DNA from: Pontitalea aquivivens
GTDB lineage: Bacteria; Pseudomonadota; Alphaproteobacteria; Rhodobacterales; Rhodobacteraceae
Direction: 5' to 3'
DNA: 64,000 bases
Assembly (NCBI RefSeq): GCF_046507575.1
Contig: NZ_JBKFEY010000002.1
Span: 62,001 to 126,000 of the forward strand
A program made the position numbers and the translations under genes. Below, one piece after another: positions 31,978 to 40,958 of the stretch (positions are counted from its first letter, which is position 1; each line of letters begins with the position of its first letter). The notes under the pieces were generated by a model, which saw only the letters and a list, made by a program, of their open reading frames with translations, was not told the origin of the DNA and ran no database searches.

Positions 31978-32607
31978 ATGACCCGTGGGGGCCGCGACAA
32001 GGACAGGACAGAGCCGGAACGGCGCTGCATCGTCACGGGTGACGTGCAGCCCAAGGCCGGGCTTGTGCGCTTTGTCGTCGGGCCCGACGGTGCGATCTAT
32101 CCCGACCTGGCGGAAAAGCTGCCGGGCCGGGGTGTCTGGGTCACGGCTGATCGCGACCTGATCGCCCGTGCCGCCGCCAAGGGCCTGTTCGCCCGTGCCG
32201 CCCGCGCCCCCGTCACCGTGCCGGAAAATCTGGTGGATATGGTGGAACAGGGGCTTGCGCATCGTGTGGTCGAACTTATCTCTCTGGTGCGCAAATCGGG
32301 CCGGGCGGTGATCGGGTTCGAAAAGGTGAAGGGCTGGTTGGCCGAAGGCAGGGCCAAGGTTCTTCTGCAGGCCTCGGACGGGTCCGAACGGGGCAAGGGC
32401 AAGCTTTGGACCCCGGAAGGTGGCCGATGGTTCGGCTGCCTCACTTCTGCGGAATTGGGTTTGGCTTTCGGCCGCGATCATGCCATACACGGCGCGCTTG
32501 CGGCTGGCGGACTCACTCCACGTGTTATAAGCGAAGCGGCAAGGCTTGCGGGATTGCGCAGGCAGGACGGCGGCCAGACCGCCGGGAAGGATACGAAGAC
32601 GGCATGA
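31978..32607 (+). CDS. YlxR-family RNA-binding protein with L7Ae-like domain
   Basis: A 209-residue fusion. The N-terminal DUF448/YlxR domain shows RRCIVTGDVQPKAGLVRFVV and LPGRGVWVTADRDLI. From about residue 90 an L7Ae/YlxQ-like domain follows (VELISLVRKSGRAVIGFEKV, AKVLLQASDGS). In Bacillus these are two separate genes between nusA and infB; here one polypeptide covers both. It likely binds RNA or nucleoid targets; the precise role is unsettled. Its stop overlaps the infB start (ATGA). Confidence 0.9.
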   Translation: MTRGGRDKDRTEPERRCIVTGDVQPKAGLVRFVVGPDGAIYPDLAEKLPGRGVWVTADRDLIARAAAKGLFARAARAPVTVPENLVDMVEQGLAHRVVELISLVRKSGRAVIGFEKVKGWLAEGRAKVLLQASDGSERGKGKLWTPEGGRWFGCLTSAELGLAFGRDHAIHGALAAGGLTPRVISEAARLAGLRRQDGGQTAGKDTKTA

Positions 32608-35135
32608 GCGATACTGACGGCAAAAAACCCCTGGGTCTTGGCGGCGCGCGTCCCGGTCAGGTGAAGCAAAGCTTCTCCCACGGCCGCACGAAAAGCGTGG
32701 TGGTCGAAACCAAGCGCAAGAAGGTGGTGGTGCCCAAGCCCGGCGGTGCCCCCGCGAAGGGTGCCGGTTCTTCCAATCCGGCCCTGGGCGATCCGTCGAA
32801 ACGCCCGGCGGGCATTTCCGATGCGGAAATGGAGCGCCGCCTGAAGGCGCTTCAGGCCGCCAAGATCCGTGAGGTTGAGGAAGCTGCGCAGCGCGAGGCC
32901 GAGGAAAAGGCCCGCGAAGAAGAGCGTGAGCGCCGTCGCGCCGAAATCGAGGCCAAAGAGCGTGAGGATCGCGAACGCGAGGAAGCCCTGCGCCTGAAAG
33001 CCGAAGAGGATGAGCGCAAGGCCCGCGAGGCCGAGCTGCGCGCCCAGAAGAAGGAAGAGGTCCGCAAGGCCCCCGCCAAGGCCGAGGCCCCCGCAGACCC
33101 GGCCGCAGCCGAGGCCGCCGCGGCGCGCGCCGCGACCAAGGGCGTTGCGACCGTCGGCCCGCGCAAGACCGACCGTGACCGCGATGATCGCGCGGCCGAT
33201 CGTGATTCGCGCAGCAAGGCCAAGGGTGACGAAGGCCGCCGCACCGGCAAGCTGAGCCTGTCGGACGCACTGGAAGGTGGCGAAGGCGGGCGGCAACGCT
33301 CGCTCGCCGCGATGAAGCGCAAGCAGGAAAAGGCGCGCCAGAAGGCGATGGGTTTTGGCCAGAAGGCCGAAAAGATGGTCCGCGACGTACAGCTGCCCGA
33401 AACCATCGTGGTGTCCGAACTTGCCAACCGGATGGCCGAACGCGTGGCCGATGTCATCAAAACGCTCATGAAGATGGGCATGATGGTGACCGCGAACCAG
33501 ACCATCGATGCCGACACCGCGGAACTTGTGATCGAGGAATTCGGCCACAAGGCGGTGCGCGTGTCCGATTCTGACGTGGAACAGGTGATCGACACGGTTC
33601 AGGACCGCGACGAAGACTTGCAACCGCGCCCGCCGATCATCACGATCATGGGCCACGTCGACCATGGCAAGACCTCGCTTCTGGATGCGATCCGCAACGC
33701 CAACGTCGTTTCGGGCGAAGCGGGCGGGATCACCCAGCATATCGGTGCCTATCAGGTGACGACCGAATCGGGGGCGGTGCTGACCTTCCTCGACACGCCC
33801 GGTCACGCCGCCTTCACCTCGATGCGGGCCCGTGGCGCGCAGGTGACGGATATCGTTGTGCTGGTGGTGGCTGCCGATGACGCGGTGATGCCGCAAACGG
33901 TCGAGGCGATCAACCACGCCAAGGCCGCCGGTGTTCCGATGATCGTGGCGATCAACAAATGCGACAAGCCAAGCGCGAACCCGCAGAAGGTGCGCACCGA
34001 TCTGCTGCAACACGAAGTTGTCGTTGAGGCGATGTCGGGCGATGTGCAGGACGTCGAGGTTTCGGCCAAGACCGGCAAGGGGCTGGATCAACTGCTGGAG
34101 GCCATCGCGCTTCAGGCGGAAATCCTGGAACTTCGCGCCAACCCGAACCGTGCCGCGCAGGGCGCCGTGATCGAAGCCAAGCTGGACGTGGGTCGCGGCC
34201 CGGTCGCCACCGTTCTGGTGCAGCACGGCACGCTGAAGCGCGGCGACATCTTCGTTGTCGGTGAACAGTGGGGCAAGGTGCGCGCGCTGGTCAATGACAA
34301 GGGCGAACGCGTCGATGAAGCGGGTCCCTCGGTCCCGGTTGAGGTGTTGGGCCTGAATGGCACGCCCGAAGCCGGTGACGTTCTGAACGTCGTGGAAACC
34401 GAAGCCCAGGCGCGTGAAATCGCCGACTATCGTGAACAGGCCGCCAAGGACAAGCGCGCCGCCGCAGGGGCCGCCCGCACGCTGGAACAGTTGATGGCGA
34501 AGGCCAAGGCCGATGAAAGCGTGGCGGAACTTTCGGTGGTCGTGAAGGCCGACGTGCAGGGGTCTGCCGAGGCGATCACGCAGGCGCTGGAAAAGGTCGG
34601 CAACGAAGAGGTGCGCGTGCGCGTACTGCATTCGGGCGTGGGTGCGATCACCGAATCCGATATCGGCCTTGCCGAAGCCTCGGGCGCGCCGGTGATCGGT
34701 TTTAACGTGCGGGCCAATGCGCCGGCACGGGCCAGTGCCAACCAGAAGGGCGTTGAAATCCGCTATTATTCGATCATCTACGATCTGGTCGATGACATCA
34801 AGGCGGCGGCCTCGGGCCTGCTGAAGGCCGAAGTGCGCGAAAACTTCATCGGTTACGCACAGATCAAAGAGGTCTTTAAGGTTTCGGGCGTGGGTAAGGT
34901 GGCGGGCTGTCTTGTCACCGAAGGCGTGGCGCGGCGTTCCGCCGGCGTGCGTCTGCTGCGCGACAACGTGGTGATCCACGAAGGCACGCTCAAGACGCTC
35001 AAGCGCTTCAAGGATGAGGTCAAGGAAGTGCAATCCGGCCAGGAATGCGGGATGGCCTTTGAAAATTACGATGACATCCGTCCCAACGACGTGATCGAGA
35101 TTTTCGAACGCGAAGAGATTGAGCGCACGCTGTAA
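32604..35135 (+). CDS. infB: Translation initiation factor IF-2
   Basis: An 843-residue GTPase. Residues ~75-260 are a long charged, low-complexity region rich in Ala, Arg, Glu and Lys, typical of the IF-2 N-domain. The G domain has GHVDHGKTSLLDAIR, DTPGHAAF and NKCDKPSANP. Domains II, III and the fMet-tRNA-binding C2 follow (RRSAGVRLLRDNVVIHEGTL, GQECGMAFENYDDIRPND). It recruits initiator tRNA and promotes subunit joining. Last gene of the rimP operon, with a four-base overlap with ylxR. Confidence 0.97.
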   Translation: MSDTDGKKPLGLGGARPGQVKQSFSHGRTKSVVVETKRKKVVVPKPGGAPAKGAGSSNPALGDPSKRPAGISDAEMERRLKALQAAKIREVEEAAQREAEEKAREEERERRRAEIEAKEREDREREEALRLKAEEDERKAREAELRAQKKEEVRKAPAKAEAPADPAAAEAAAARAATKGVATVGPRKTDRDRDDRAADRDSRSKAKGDEGRRTGKLSLSDALEGGEGGRQRSLAAMKRKQEKARQKAMGFGQKAEKMVRDVQLPETIVVSELANRMAERVADVIKTLMKMGMMVTANQTIDADTAELVIEEFGHKAVRVSDSDVEQVIDTVQDRDEDLQPRPPIITIMGHVDHGKTSLLDAIRNANVVSGEAGGITQHIGAYQVTTESGAVLTFLDTPGHAAFTSMRARGAQVTDIVVLVVAADDAVMPQTVEAINHAKAAGVPMIVAINKCDKPSANPQKVRTDLLQHEVVVEAMSGDVQDVEVSAKTGKGLDQLLEAIALQAEILELRANPNRAAQGAVIEAKLDVGRGPVATVLVQHGTLKRGDIFVVGEQWGKVRALVNDKGERVDEAGPSVPVEVLGLNGTPEAGDVLNVVETEAQAREIADYREQAAKDKRAAAGAARTLEQLMAKAKADESVAELSVVVKADVQGSAEAITQALEKVGNEEVRVRVLHSGVGAITESDIGLAEASGAPVIGFNVRANAPARASANQKGVEIRYYSIIYDLVDDIKAAASGLLKAEVRENFIGYAQIKEVFKVSGVGKVAGCLVTEGVARRSAGVRLLRDNVVIHEGTLKTLKRFKDEVKEVQSGQECGMAFENYDDIRPNDVIEIFEREEIERTL

Positions 35136-35141
35136 CGAAAA

Positions 35142-35160
35142 CGGGGGGCGATGCCCCCCG
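35142..35160 (+). other. GC hairpin after infB
   Basis: CGGGGGGC-GAT-GCCCCCCG, an 8-bp stem with a 3-base loop, begins six bases after the infB stop. It has no T-run, so it may protect the mRNA 3' end ahead of the proper terminator. Confidence 0.6.
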
Positions 35161-35175
35161 GCTATAGACCCCGAA

Positions 35176-35201
35176 ACGCCGCCGCTCAGGCGGCGTTTTT
35201 T
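35176..35201 (+). terminator. Intrinsic terminator of the rimP-infB operon
   Basis: ACGCCGCC-GCTCA-GGCGGCGT followed by TTTTT. The left arm and loop reach the stop codon of the 45-residue minus-strand ORF, whose last codons form the right arm. Confidence 0.88.
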
Positions 35202-35323
35202 GTTACCGGAACCCCTGTAAAACGGTCCTCGCCAACCCGGACCACGGCCTTTCCGTCATCACGCAGCTTTTCCAGCATGCCCTGAATGAAGATGTAGTTT
35301 CCAATGGTGATCGTGCAGAACAT
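35186..35323 (-). CDS. Small protein of 45 residues, unknown function
   Basis: A short ORF that reads MFCTITIGNYIFIQGMLEKL, then RDDGKAVVRVGEDRFTGVPV and TKNAA. It looks like a compact beta-rich protein and resembles short Rhodobacterales hypotheticals with the pattern ...QG..V..L.DG..VV..G...G.PV that I recall only vaguely. An AGGGGGAT sits just ahead of the ATG, a strong ribosome-binding site. Its last codons are inside the infB terminator stem. A perfect 9-bp inverted repeat lies directly upstream and overlaps the ribosome-binding site. Confidence 0.62.
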   Translation of the reverse strand: MFCTITIGNYIFIQGMLEKLRDDGKAVVRVGEDRFTGVPVTKNAA

Positions 35324-35327
35324 GTTA

Positions 35328-35352
35328 TCCCCCTGTTGTTCTGACAACAGGG
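35328..35352 (-). promoter_or_regulatory. Hairpin overlapping the ribosome-binding site of the 45-residue ORF
   Basis: A perfect inverted repeat CCCTGTTGT-N4-ACAACAGGG (35331-35352). On the minus-strand transcript the 3' arm ends in AGGG, which runs straight into the GGAT of the Shine-Dalgarno, so folding could mask it. It could also be a protein-binding palindrome. Confidence 0.5.
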
Positions 35353-35393
35353 ATAGCGCCCGAATCTTAACGGAAACCGAACAGCGTCGGCGT

Positions 35394-35792
35394 CTAAAGC
35401 CAGTCGCGCAGGATCGGGATCAGCGGTTCATCGGCGGGCGGCATCGGATAGCGGCGCAGGTCCGTCGCCCGCACCCAGGCCAGTTGCTGCCCCTCGCGCG
35501 GCTGCACGATGCCCTGCCACTTGCGGCAGGCGAACAGGGGCATCAACAGGTGGAAATCGGGATAGCTGTGGCTGGCGAATGTCAGCGGCGCCAGGCATGA
35601 GGCCCAAGTGTCGATCCCCAGTTCCTCATGCAATTCGCGGATCAACGCGGCCTCGGGCGTCTCGCCGGGTTCGACCTTGCCGCCGGGGAATTCCCACAGC
35701 CCGGCCATCGACTTGCCCGCAGGGCGCTGCGCCAGAAGGATGCGGCCGTCGGCATCAATCAGTGCGACGGCCGAAACAAGGATGGTCTTCAC
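35394..35792 (-). CDS. mutT: 8-oxo-dGTP diphosphatase (MutT)
   Basis: A 132-residue NUDIX hydrolase. The complete NUDIX box is GKVEPGETPEAALIRELHEE followed by LGI; WEFPGGK precedes it, and SAVALIDADGRILLAQRPAG forms the N-terminal strand region, as in MutT. It hydrolyses 8-oxo-dGTP to prevent transversions. It overlaps the argJ stop by four bases (ATGA), so it is co-transcribed with argJ, a pairing common in Rhodobacterales. Confidence 0.93.
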   Translation of the reverse strand: MKTILVSAVALIDADGRILLAQRPAGKSMAGLWEFPGGKVEPGETPEAALIRELHEELGIDTWASCLAPLTFASHSYPDFHLLMPLFACRKWQGIVQPREGQQLAWVRATDLRRYPMPPADEPLIPILRDWL

Positions 35793-37165
35793 GAACGATA
35801 ATCCGCGTTGATGTCGATGTAGCGGTGCGTCAGATCGCAGGTCCAGACGGATTTCGCCGCCGTGCCAAGACCCAGATCCACCCCGATCACAAGCTCTTGC
35901 CGCTTCATATAGGCCGAGGCGGCGGCCTCGTCATATTCAGGCACACGCCAGCCCTTTTCGGCAAGGACCATGTCCCCAAAGCTGATCTTCAGCCGGTCGC
36001 GGTCGGCCTTGGCGCCCGATTTGCCCACGGCAGCCACGACGCGGCCCCAATTTGCATCCCCGCCCGCGATGGCGGTCTTGACCAGCGGCGAATTGGCGAT
36101 GGACATGGCGACGCGATGGGCATCGGCGGCATCGGCGGCGCCGGTCACGCGGACTTCTACGAATTTCGTCGCACCCTCGCCATCCTTCACCACCTGATGG
36201 GCCAGATCCATCATCACGGCGCGCAGGGCAGCCTCGAAATCGCGGGCGGGCTTGGACCGCATGTCCTTGATTTCCGCTGCCGCGCTGCGCCCGGTTGCCG
36301 CGACGATCAGCGCGTCCGAGGTCGAGGTGTCGCTGTCAACGGTGATGGCGTTGAACGTATCATCCACCTGGCGCGAAACGATTTTCTGTAGGTTCGCGGC
36401 CGAGATCTTCGCATCGGTGAAAATATAGACCAGCATCGTCGCCATGTCGGGCGCGATCATGCCCGACCCTTTGGCAATGCCGGCGATGCGGATCACGCCG
36501 CCGTCGCCCTGCACCTCGGCGCCGGCGCCCTTGGGGAAGGTGTCGGTCGTCATGATGGCGCGCGCGGCAAGTTCAATCGCTGCGCCGTCCAGCGCCTGCG
36601 CCAGATCGGGCACCTTGGCGGTGATCCGGTCATAGGGCAGCGGCTCGCCGATGACGCCGGTGGAGGACGAAAAGACGCGACTGGCGGGCAGGCCAAGTTC
36701 AGCCGCGACCGCGCCGGTGACGGCATCGACGGCCTCTTGCCCGGCGGCGCCGGTGAAGGCGTTGGCATTGCCCGAATTCACGATGATCGCGGCGCCCGCA
36801 TTCGCCGGAACTTTCATCTTCAGCTTTGCCTGACAGTCAAGCACACAGGCCGCGCGGGTCGAGGACCGCGTGAAGGCACCGGCGACGACCGTCCCCGGCG
36901 CAAGGCGGGCCAGCATCACATCGGTGCGGCCTGCATAGCGCACGCCCGCCGCGATCGCGGCAAAATCCACGCCGTCGATCTGCGGCAGGGCGGGGAACGC
37001 CGCGGGGGCCAGCGGCGAAATGGGGTTGGCCGCCTTTGCCTTTTGCGCGGCCTCGGCGACCGCCTCGACCGTGGCTTCAAGGCCGTGCTCGATCTGACCC
37101 TTCAGCAGCTTCACCTTGGCCTTCAGCTTTTCGACCTTGGCCTTGAGTTCTTTCCGTTTCGCCAT
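35789..37165 (-). CDS. argJ: Bifunctional glutamate N-acetyltransferase/amino-acid N-acetyltransferase with N-terminal extension
   Basis: A 458-residue protein. From residue ~48 on it is ordinary ArgJ: SPLAPAAFPALPQIDGVDFA, NSGNANAFTG, SSSTGVIGEPLP and KGSGMIAPDMATMLVYIFTD, where the Thr after MA is the autocleavage nucleophile. It recycles the acetyl group in arginine synthesis. Residues 1-47 are an added Lys/Ala/Glu-rich helix (MAKRKELKAKVEKLKAKVKL...), probably a coiled coil; typical ArgJ is ~405-415 residues. The upstream parvulin gene stops 18 bp before this start. Confidence 0.93.
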   Translation of the reverse strand: MAKRKELKAKVEKLKAKVKLLKGQIEHGLEATVEAVAEAAQKAKAANPISPLAPAAFPALPQIDGVDFAAIAAGVRYAGRTDVMLARLAPGTVVAGAFTRSSTRAACVLDCQAKLKMKVPANAGAAIIVNSGNANAFTGAAGQEAVDAVTGAVAAELGLPASRVFSSSTGVIGEPLPYDRITAKVPDLAQALDGAAIELAARAIMTTDTFPKGAGAEVQGDGGVIRIAGIAKGSGMIAPDMATMLVYIFTDAKISAANLQKIVSRQVDDTFNAITVDSDTSTSDALIVAATGRSAAAEIKDMRSKPARDFEAALRAVMMDLAHQVVKDGEGATKFVEVRVTGAADAADAHRVAMSIANSPLVKTAIAGGDANWGRVVAAVGKSGAKADRDRLKISFGDMVLAEKGWRVPEYDEAAASAYMKRQELVIGVDLGLGTAAKSVWTCDLTHRYIDINADYRS

Positions 37166-37183
37166 CGTGCCCGCCCCTTTGGA

Positions 37184-38029
37184 TCAATCGCCCAGTATCG
37201 TGCTGTCCTTGAGGACCGCCGGATCGACACCCTCGACATTGCGTTCCACCTTGGCTTGATCGACGGCCTCTGTCACGCGGCTTTCAACGGCTTTCTGGCG
37301 CAAATCGCCTTCCAGTTCCATCCGGACATCCTCGATCGTCGGCGCCTCGGCCAGGCGCGTTTCGATCAGCTTCACGACGTGCCAGCCGTATTCGGTCTGC
37401 ACGGGGCCTGCGATGTCGCCGGGCTGCATGGCGGCCACGGCATCGCCGAAGGGCTTGACCATCACGTCCAGCCCGAACCAGCCCAGATCGCCCCCATTCG
37501 CGGCGGCGCCATCGGCGGATTTTTCGCGCGCCACGGTGGCAAAATCGGCACCGTTCTCAATCTGGGCCTTGATCGCGGCGGCCTCTTCCTCGGTTGCGAC
37601 GATGATATGGGCGGCATTGTATTCGCGCGAGGGTTCCGCATCGGCAAAGCGGGTGTTGTAGGCGTCCTGGATGCTTTCCTCGGTGACCGCCGCGGTGGCG
37701 GTGCGGTCCAGCACGGCACCGGCCAGATAGGCGCGGCGATCCACCTCCAACGCGGTTTCGTCGCGCTTGGTCAGATTGCCGGCGCCGATCTCGGCCAGGG
37801 CGGTTTGCTGGATCAGCTGGTCCAGGATGCCGTTGAACAGGATGTCATCGGGCAGCTGCTGATATTCCGCAGGCAGGCCGTCGCGCACCGCAATCATGTG
37901 GCCCAGGGTGATTTCCGTGCCATTGACGGTGGCCATCACACTGTCCGCGGTCAGCCCTTCGGCCACTGCCCCCTGTGCCAGCGTCAGCGACAGCGCGGTT
38001 GCGCCAAGGAATCGGGTCACAAGGGACAT
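37184..38029 (-). CDS. Periplasmic peptidyl-prolyl isomerase, parvulin type
   Basis: A 281-residue protein with a signal peptide (MSLVTRFLGATALSLTLAQG, cut near AVAEG), an N-terminal helical SurA-like region, and one rotamase domain (YNAAHIIVATEEEAAAIKAQ, ADGAAANGGDLGWFGLDVMV, GPVQTEYGWHVVKLIETR). It probably helps fold outer-membrane or secreted proteins. I chose the ATG at 38029, which has GGAAAGG about eight bases upstream; ATGs at 38044 and 38074 are less likely. Divergent from secA. Confidence 0.9.
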   Translation of the reverse strand: MSLVTRFLGATALSLTLAQGAVAEGLTADSVMATVNGTEITLGHMIAVRDGLPAEYQQLPDDILFNGILDQLIQQTALAEIGAGNLTKRDETALEVDRRAYLAGAVLDRTATAAVTEESIQDAYNTRFADAEPSREYNAAHIIVATEEEAAAIKAQIENGADFATVAREKSADGAAANGGDLGWFGLDVMVKPFGDAVAAMQPGDIAGPVQTEYGWHVVKLIETRLAEAPTIEDVRMELEGDLRQKAVESRVTEAVDQAKVERNVEGVDPAVLKDSTILGD

Positions 38030-38067
38030 ATTAAGCCTTTCCATCCGGGCCGCGGTCCCCCGCGGCG

Positions 38068-38096
38068 TTGACACTCTGACAGGCGGCGCTTACATC
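38068..38096 (+). promoter_or_regulatory. Candidate sigma-70 promoter of secA
   Basis: TTGACA (38068-38073), a 17-bp spacer and TACATC (38091-38096). The -35 is a perfect consensus match and spacing is ideal; the -10 is moderate. It lies 120 bp ahead of the secA ATG. Confidence 0.5.
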
Positions 38097-38215
38097 GCCT
38101 AGGGTCCTGTGAAGGCCGCTCCGCCCTTTTATTCGCTTGCCGTTCTAGGCTTGCGCGAGGACGCGGGCAAGGCCACGCGTCACACGATTTGGTCAAGCGA
38201 ACCCGCGGAGAAAAA

Positions 38216-40876
38216 ATGCTCGGGCTAGGAACACTCGCGAAGAAGGTCTTTGGCACGCCGAATGACCGCAAGGTGAAATCGGTCCGCCCGATCGTGGCGA
38301 AGATCAACGCGCTGGAGCCCGAGTTCGAAAAGCTCAGCGATGCGGGGCTGAAGGAAAAGACGGCTGAACTGAAGGCGCGGGTGCAACAAGGCGAAAGCCT
38401 GGATGCGCTGTTGCCCGAGGCCTTCGCCAATTGCCGTGAGGCCGCCAGGCGCGCCCTGGGCCTGCGGGCCTTTGATGTGCAGCTGAAGGCCGGCATCTTC
38501 CTGCATCAGGGCAATATCGCCGAAATGAAGACCGGCGAAGGCAAGACCCTGATGGCGACCTTCCCGGTCTATCTGAACGCGCTGACCGGGCGCGGGGTGC
38601 ATGTCGTCACCGTGAACGACTATCTGGCCCGGCGCGATGCGGAATGGATGGGCAAGGTCTATGGCGCGCTGGGGCTGACCACCGGCGTCGTCGTACCGTT
38701 CCAGTCCGATACCGAAAAGCGTGCCGCCTATGCCGCCGACGTGACCTATGCCACGAACAATGAACTGGGCTTCGACTATCTGCGTGACAACATGCGCAGC
38801 CGGGTTGAGGACATGATGCAGCGCGACCATTATTTCGCCATCGTCGATGAGGTCGATTCCATCCTGATCGATGAGGCGCGCACCCCGCTGATCATCTCGG
38901 GGCCGTCGCAGGACCGTTCCGAACTGTACAAGACGCTGGATCGCTTCATCCCGGAAATCCAGCCCGAACATTTCAAGCTGGATGAAAAGGCGCGCAACGC
39001 GACCTATTCCGAAGAAGGCAACGAATTCCTGGAAAAGCGCCTGCAGGAAGCGGGCATCCTGCCCCCCGGCCAGTCGCTTTACGACCCGGAAAGCACGACC
39101 ATCGTGCACCACGTCACCCAGGCGCTGCGGGCGCACAAGTTGTTCTACAAGGATCAGAATTACATCGTGCGCGACGGCGAGGTTGTCCTGATCGACGAAT
39201 TCAGCGGCCGGATGATGCCGGGCCGACGCCTGTCTGACGGGCTGCATCAGGCGATCGAGGCGAAAGAGGGCGTGACGATTCAGCCCGAAAACGTGACGCT
39301 GGCCAGTGTGACCTTTCAGAACTACTTCCGCCTGTATGAAAAGCTGGCCGGCATGACGGGCACCGCCGCCACCGAGGCCGAGGAATTCATGGAAATCTAC
39401 AAGCTGGGTGTGGTCGAGGTGCCGACCAACCGCCCCATCCAGCGCAAGGACGAACACGACCGCGTCTATCGCACCCAGCGTGAGAAATACGCCGCCGTGA
39501 TCGAGGCGATCAGGGAATCGCATGCCAAGGGCCAGCCGATCCTGGTGGGGACCACCTCGATCGAGAAATCCGAAATGCTGTCGGGCATGCTTCAAAAGGA
39601 AGGCATCGCGCATAACGTCCTGAATGCGCGCCAGCACGAACAAGAGGCCAGGATCGTGGCCGAAGCCGGTCGCTTCGGCGCGGTGACGATCGCCACCAAC
39701 ATGGCTGGCCGCGGAACGGATATTCAGCTGGGCGGCAATGTCGAGATGAAGGTTCTTGAAGAACTGGCCGCCAACCCCGAAGCGCATCCCGATGAGATCC
39801 GCACCCGGATCGAGGCGGAACATGCCGCCGAAAAGGCCAAGGTGCTGGAGGCGGGCGGCCTGTTCGTTCTGGCCACCGAACGCCACGAATCGCGGCGCAT
39901 CGATAACCAGTTGCGTGGCCGTTCGGGGCGGCAGGGCGATCCGGGCCGGTCGCTGTTCTTCCTGTCGCTGGAGGACGATCTGATGCGGATCTTCGGCTCG
40001 GACAAGTTGGATGCCGTGCTGTCGAAACTGGGCATGAAGGAAGGTGAGGCGATCGTTCACCCTTGGGTGAACAAGTCGCTGGAACGGGCGCAGGCCAAGG
40101 TTGAGGGCCGCAACTTCGACATCCGCAAGCAGCTGCTGAAGTTCGACGACGTGATGAATGACCAGCGTAAGGTCATCTTTGGTCAGCGCCGCGAGATCAT
40201 GGAAGCCGAGGATATTGAGGAAATCGCCCGCGACATGCGCCATCAGGTCATCGATGACCTGGTTGATGAATACATGCCACCGAAATCCTATGCAGATCAA
40301 TGGGATATCGAAGGTCTGCGCAAGGCCGCGACCGAGGCGCTGAACCTTGATCTGCCGATCGCTGATTGGGCGGCCGAGGAAGGTGTGGATCAGGACGGCA
40401 TTCGCGAACGCCTGGAAGCCGCGGCCGATGGCTATATGGCGCAGAAGGCCGAAGCCTTCGGCGCCGAAAACATGCGCTCGATCGAAAAGCAACTGTTGTT
40501 GCAGACGATCGACACCAAGTGGCGCGAGCATCTGGTGACGCTGGAACATCTGCGTTCGGTCGTGGGCTTTCGTGGTTATGCGCAGCGCGACCCGCTGTCA
40601 GAATACAAGACCGAAGCGTTCCAGCTGTTTGAAACCATGCTGGACAGCCTGCGCGCCGATGTGACCAAGCGGTTGGGCCAGATCCGCCCGCTGACCGCCG
40701 AGGAACAGGCCGAGATGCTGCGCCAGATGACCCCCGCAGCGGGTGCGGCCAATCCGAAGGCCCGCCCCGGTTTTGATGAAAACGATCCGGCAACCTGGGG
40801 CGATCCGGCGCGCAATGATCCCTGTCCCTGTGGTTCGGGGGAAAAGTTCAAGCATTGCCACGGGCGACTCGCCTGA
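38216..40876 (+). CDS. secA: Preprotein translocase ATPase SecA
   Basis: An 886-residue motor protein. Key motifs: MKTGEGKTLMATFPVYLNAL (Walker A), VDEVDSILIDEARTPLIISG (DEAD-type Walker B), TNMAGRGTDIQLGGNV, and the C-terminal zinc-binding CPCGSGEKFKHCHGR. It drives export through SecYEG. The ATG at 38216 follows GGAG; a GTG 27 bases earlier is in frame but less likely. The linker before the zinc site is Ala/Pro-rich. Confidence 0.97.
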   Translation: MLGLGTLAKKVFGTPNDRKVKSVRPIVAKINALEPEFEKLSDAGLKEKTAELKARVQQGESLDALLPEAFANCREAARRALGLRAFDVQLKAGIFLHQGNIAEMKTGEGKTLMATFPVYLNALTGRGVHVVTVNDYLARRDAEWMGKVYGALGLTTGVVVPFQSDTEKRAAYAADVTYATNNELGFDYLRDNMRSRVEDMMQRDHYFAIVDEVDSILIDEARTPLIISGPSQDRSELYKTLDRFIPEIQPEHFKLDEKARNATYSEEGNEFLEKRLQEAGILPPGQSLYDPESTTIVHHVTQALRAHKLFYKDQNYIVRDGEVVLIDEFSGRMMPGRRLSDGLHQAIEAKEGVTIQPENVTLASVTFQNYFRLYEKLAGMTGTAATEAEEFMEIYKLGVVEVPTNRPIQRKDEHDRVYRTQREKYAAVIEAIRESHAKGQPILVGTTSIEKSEMLSGMLQKEGIAHNVLNARQHEQEARIVAEAGRFGAVTIATNMAGRGTDIQLGGNVEMKVLEELAANPEAHPDEIRTRIEAEHAAEKAKVLEAGGLFVLATERHESRRIDNQLRGRSGRQGDPGRSLFFLSLEDDLMRIFGSDKLDAVLSKLGMKEGEAIVHPWVNKSLERAQAKVEGRNFDIRKQLLKFDDVMNDQRKVIFGQRREIMEAEDIEEIARDMRHQVIDDLVDEYMPPKSYADQWDIEGLRKAATEALNLDLPIADWAAEEGVDQDGIRERLEAAADGYMAQKAEAFGAENMRSIEKQLLLQTIDTKWREHLVTLEHLRSVVGFRGYAQRDPLSEYKTEAFQLFETMLDSLRADVTKRLGQIRPLTAEEQAEMLRQMTPAAGAANPKARPGFDENDPATWGDPARNDPCPCGSGEKFKHCHGRLA

Positions 40877-40902
40877 TTGGGGCGAAATCGGGCAAAGACG
40901 GG

Positions 40903-40958
40903 GCGGCCTTCGCCATCCTTTCAATATCTTGCTGGTCCACGCGAAGGCCGCGCAAGAT
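40903..40958 (+). repeat. Interleaved inverted repeats downstream of secA
   Basis: Arm A GCGGCCTTCGC (40903-40913) pairs perfectly with A' GCGAAGGCCGC (40941-40951). Arm B ATCTTGC (40926-40932) pairs perfectly with B' GCAAGAT (40952-40958). The order A-B-A'-B' means the stems are alternatives or knotted. No T-run follows, so it is not a standard terminator. Confidence 0.7.

Noticed and set aside
31606..33270. 554-codon minus frame across nusA, ylxR and infB starts
   Set aside because: Spans three well-supported plus-strand genes and is Arg/Pro-rich noise.
32478..35033. 851-codon open frame antisense to infB
   Set aside because: Shadow of the infB codon pattern; His/Arg/Leu-rich composition and no motif.
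38225..40549. 774-codon open frame antisense to secA
   Set aside because: Same GC-driven shadow; secA on the opposite strand is certain.
40903..40958. Classical H-type pseudoknot after secA
   Set aside because: Zero bases join A' and B' while stem A is 11 bp, so a compact H-type knot is sterically unlikely; alternatives or DNA sites are more plausible.
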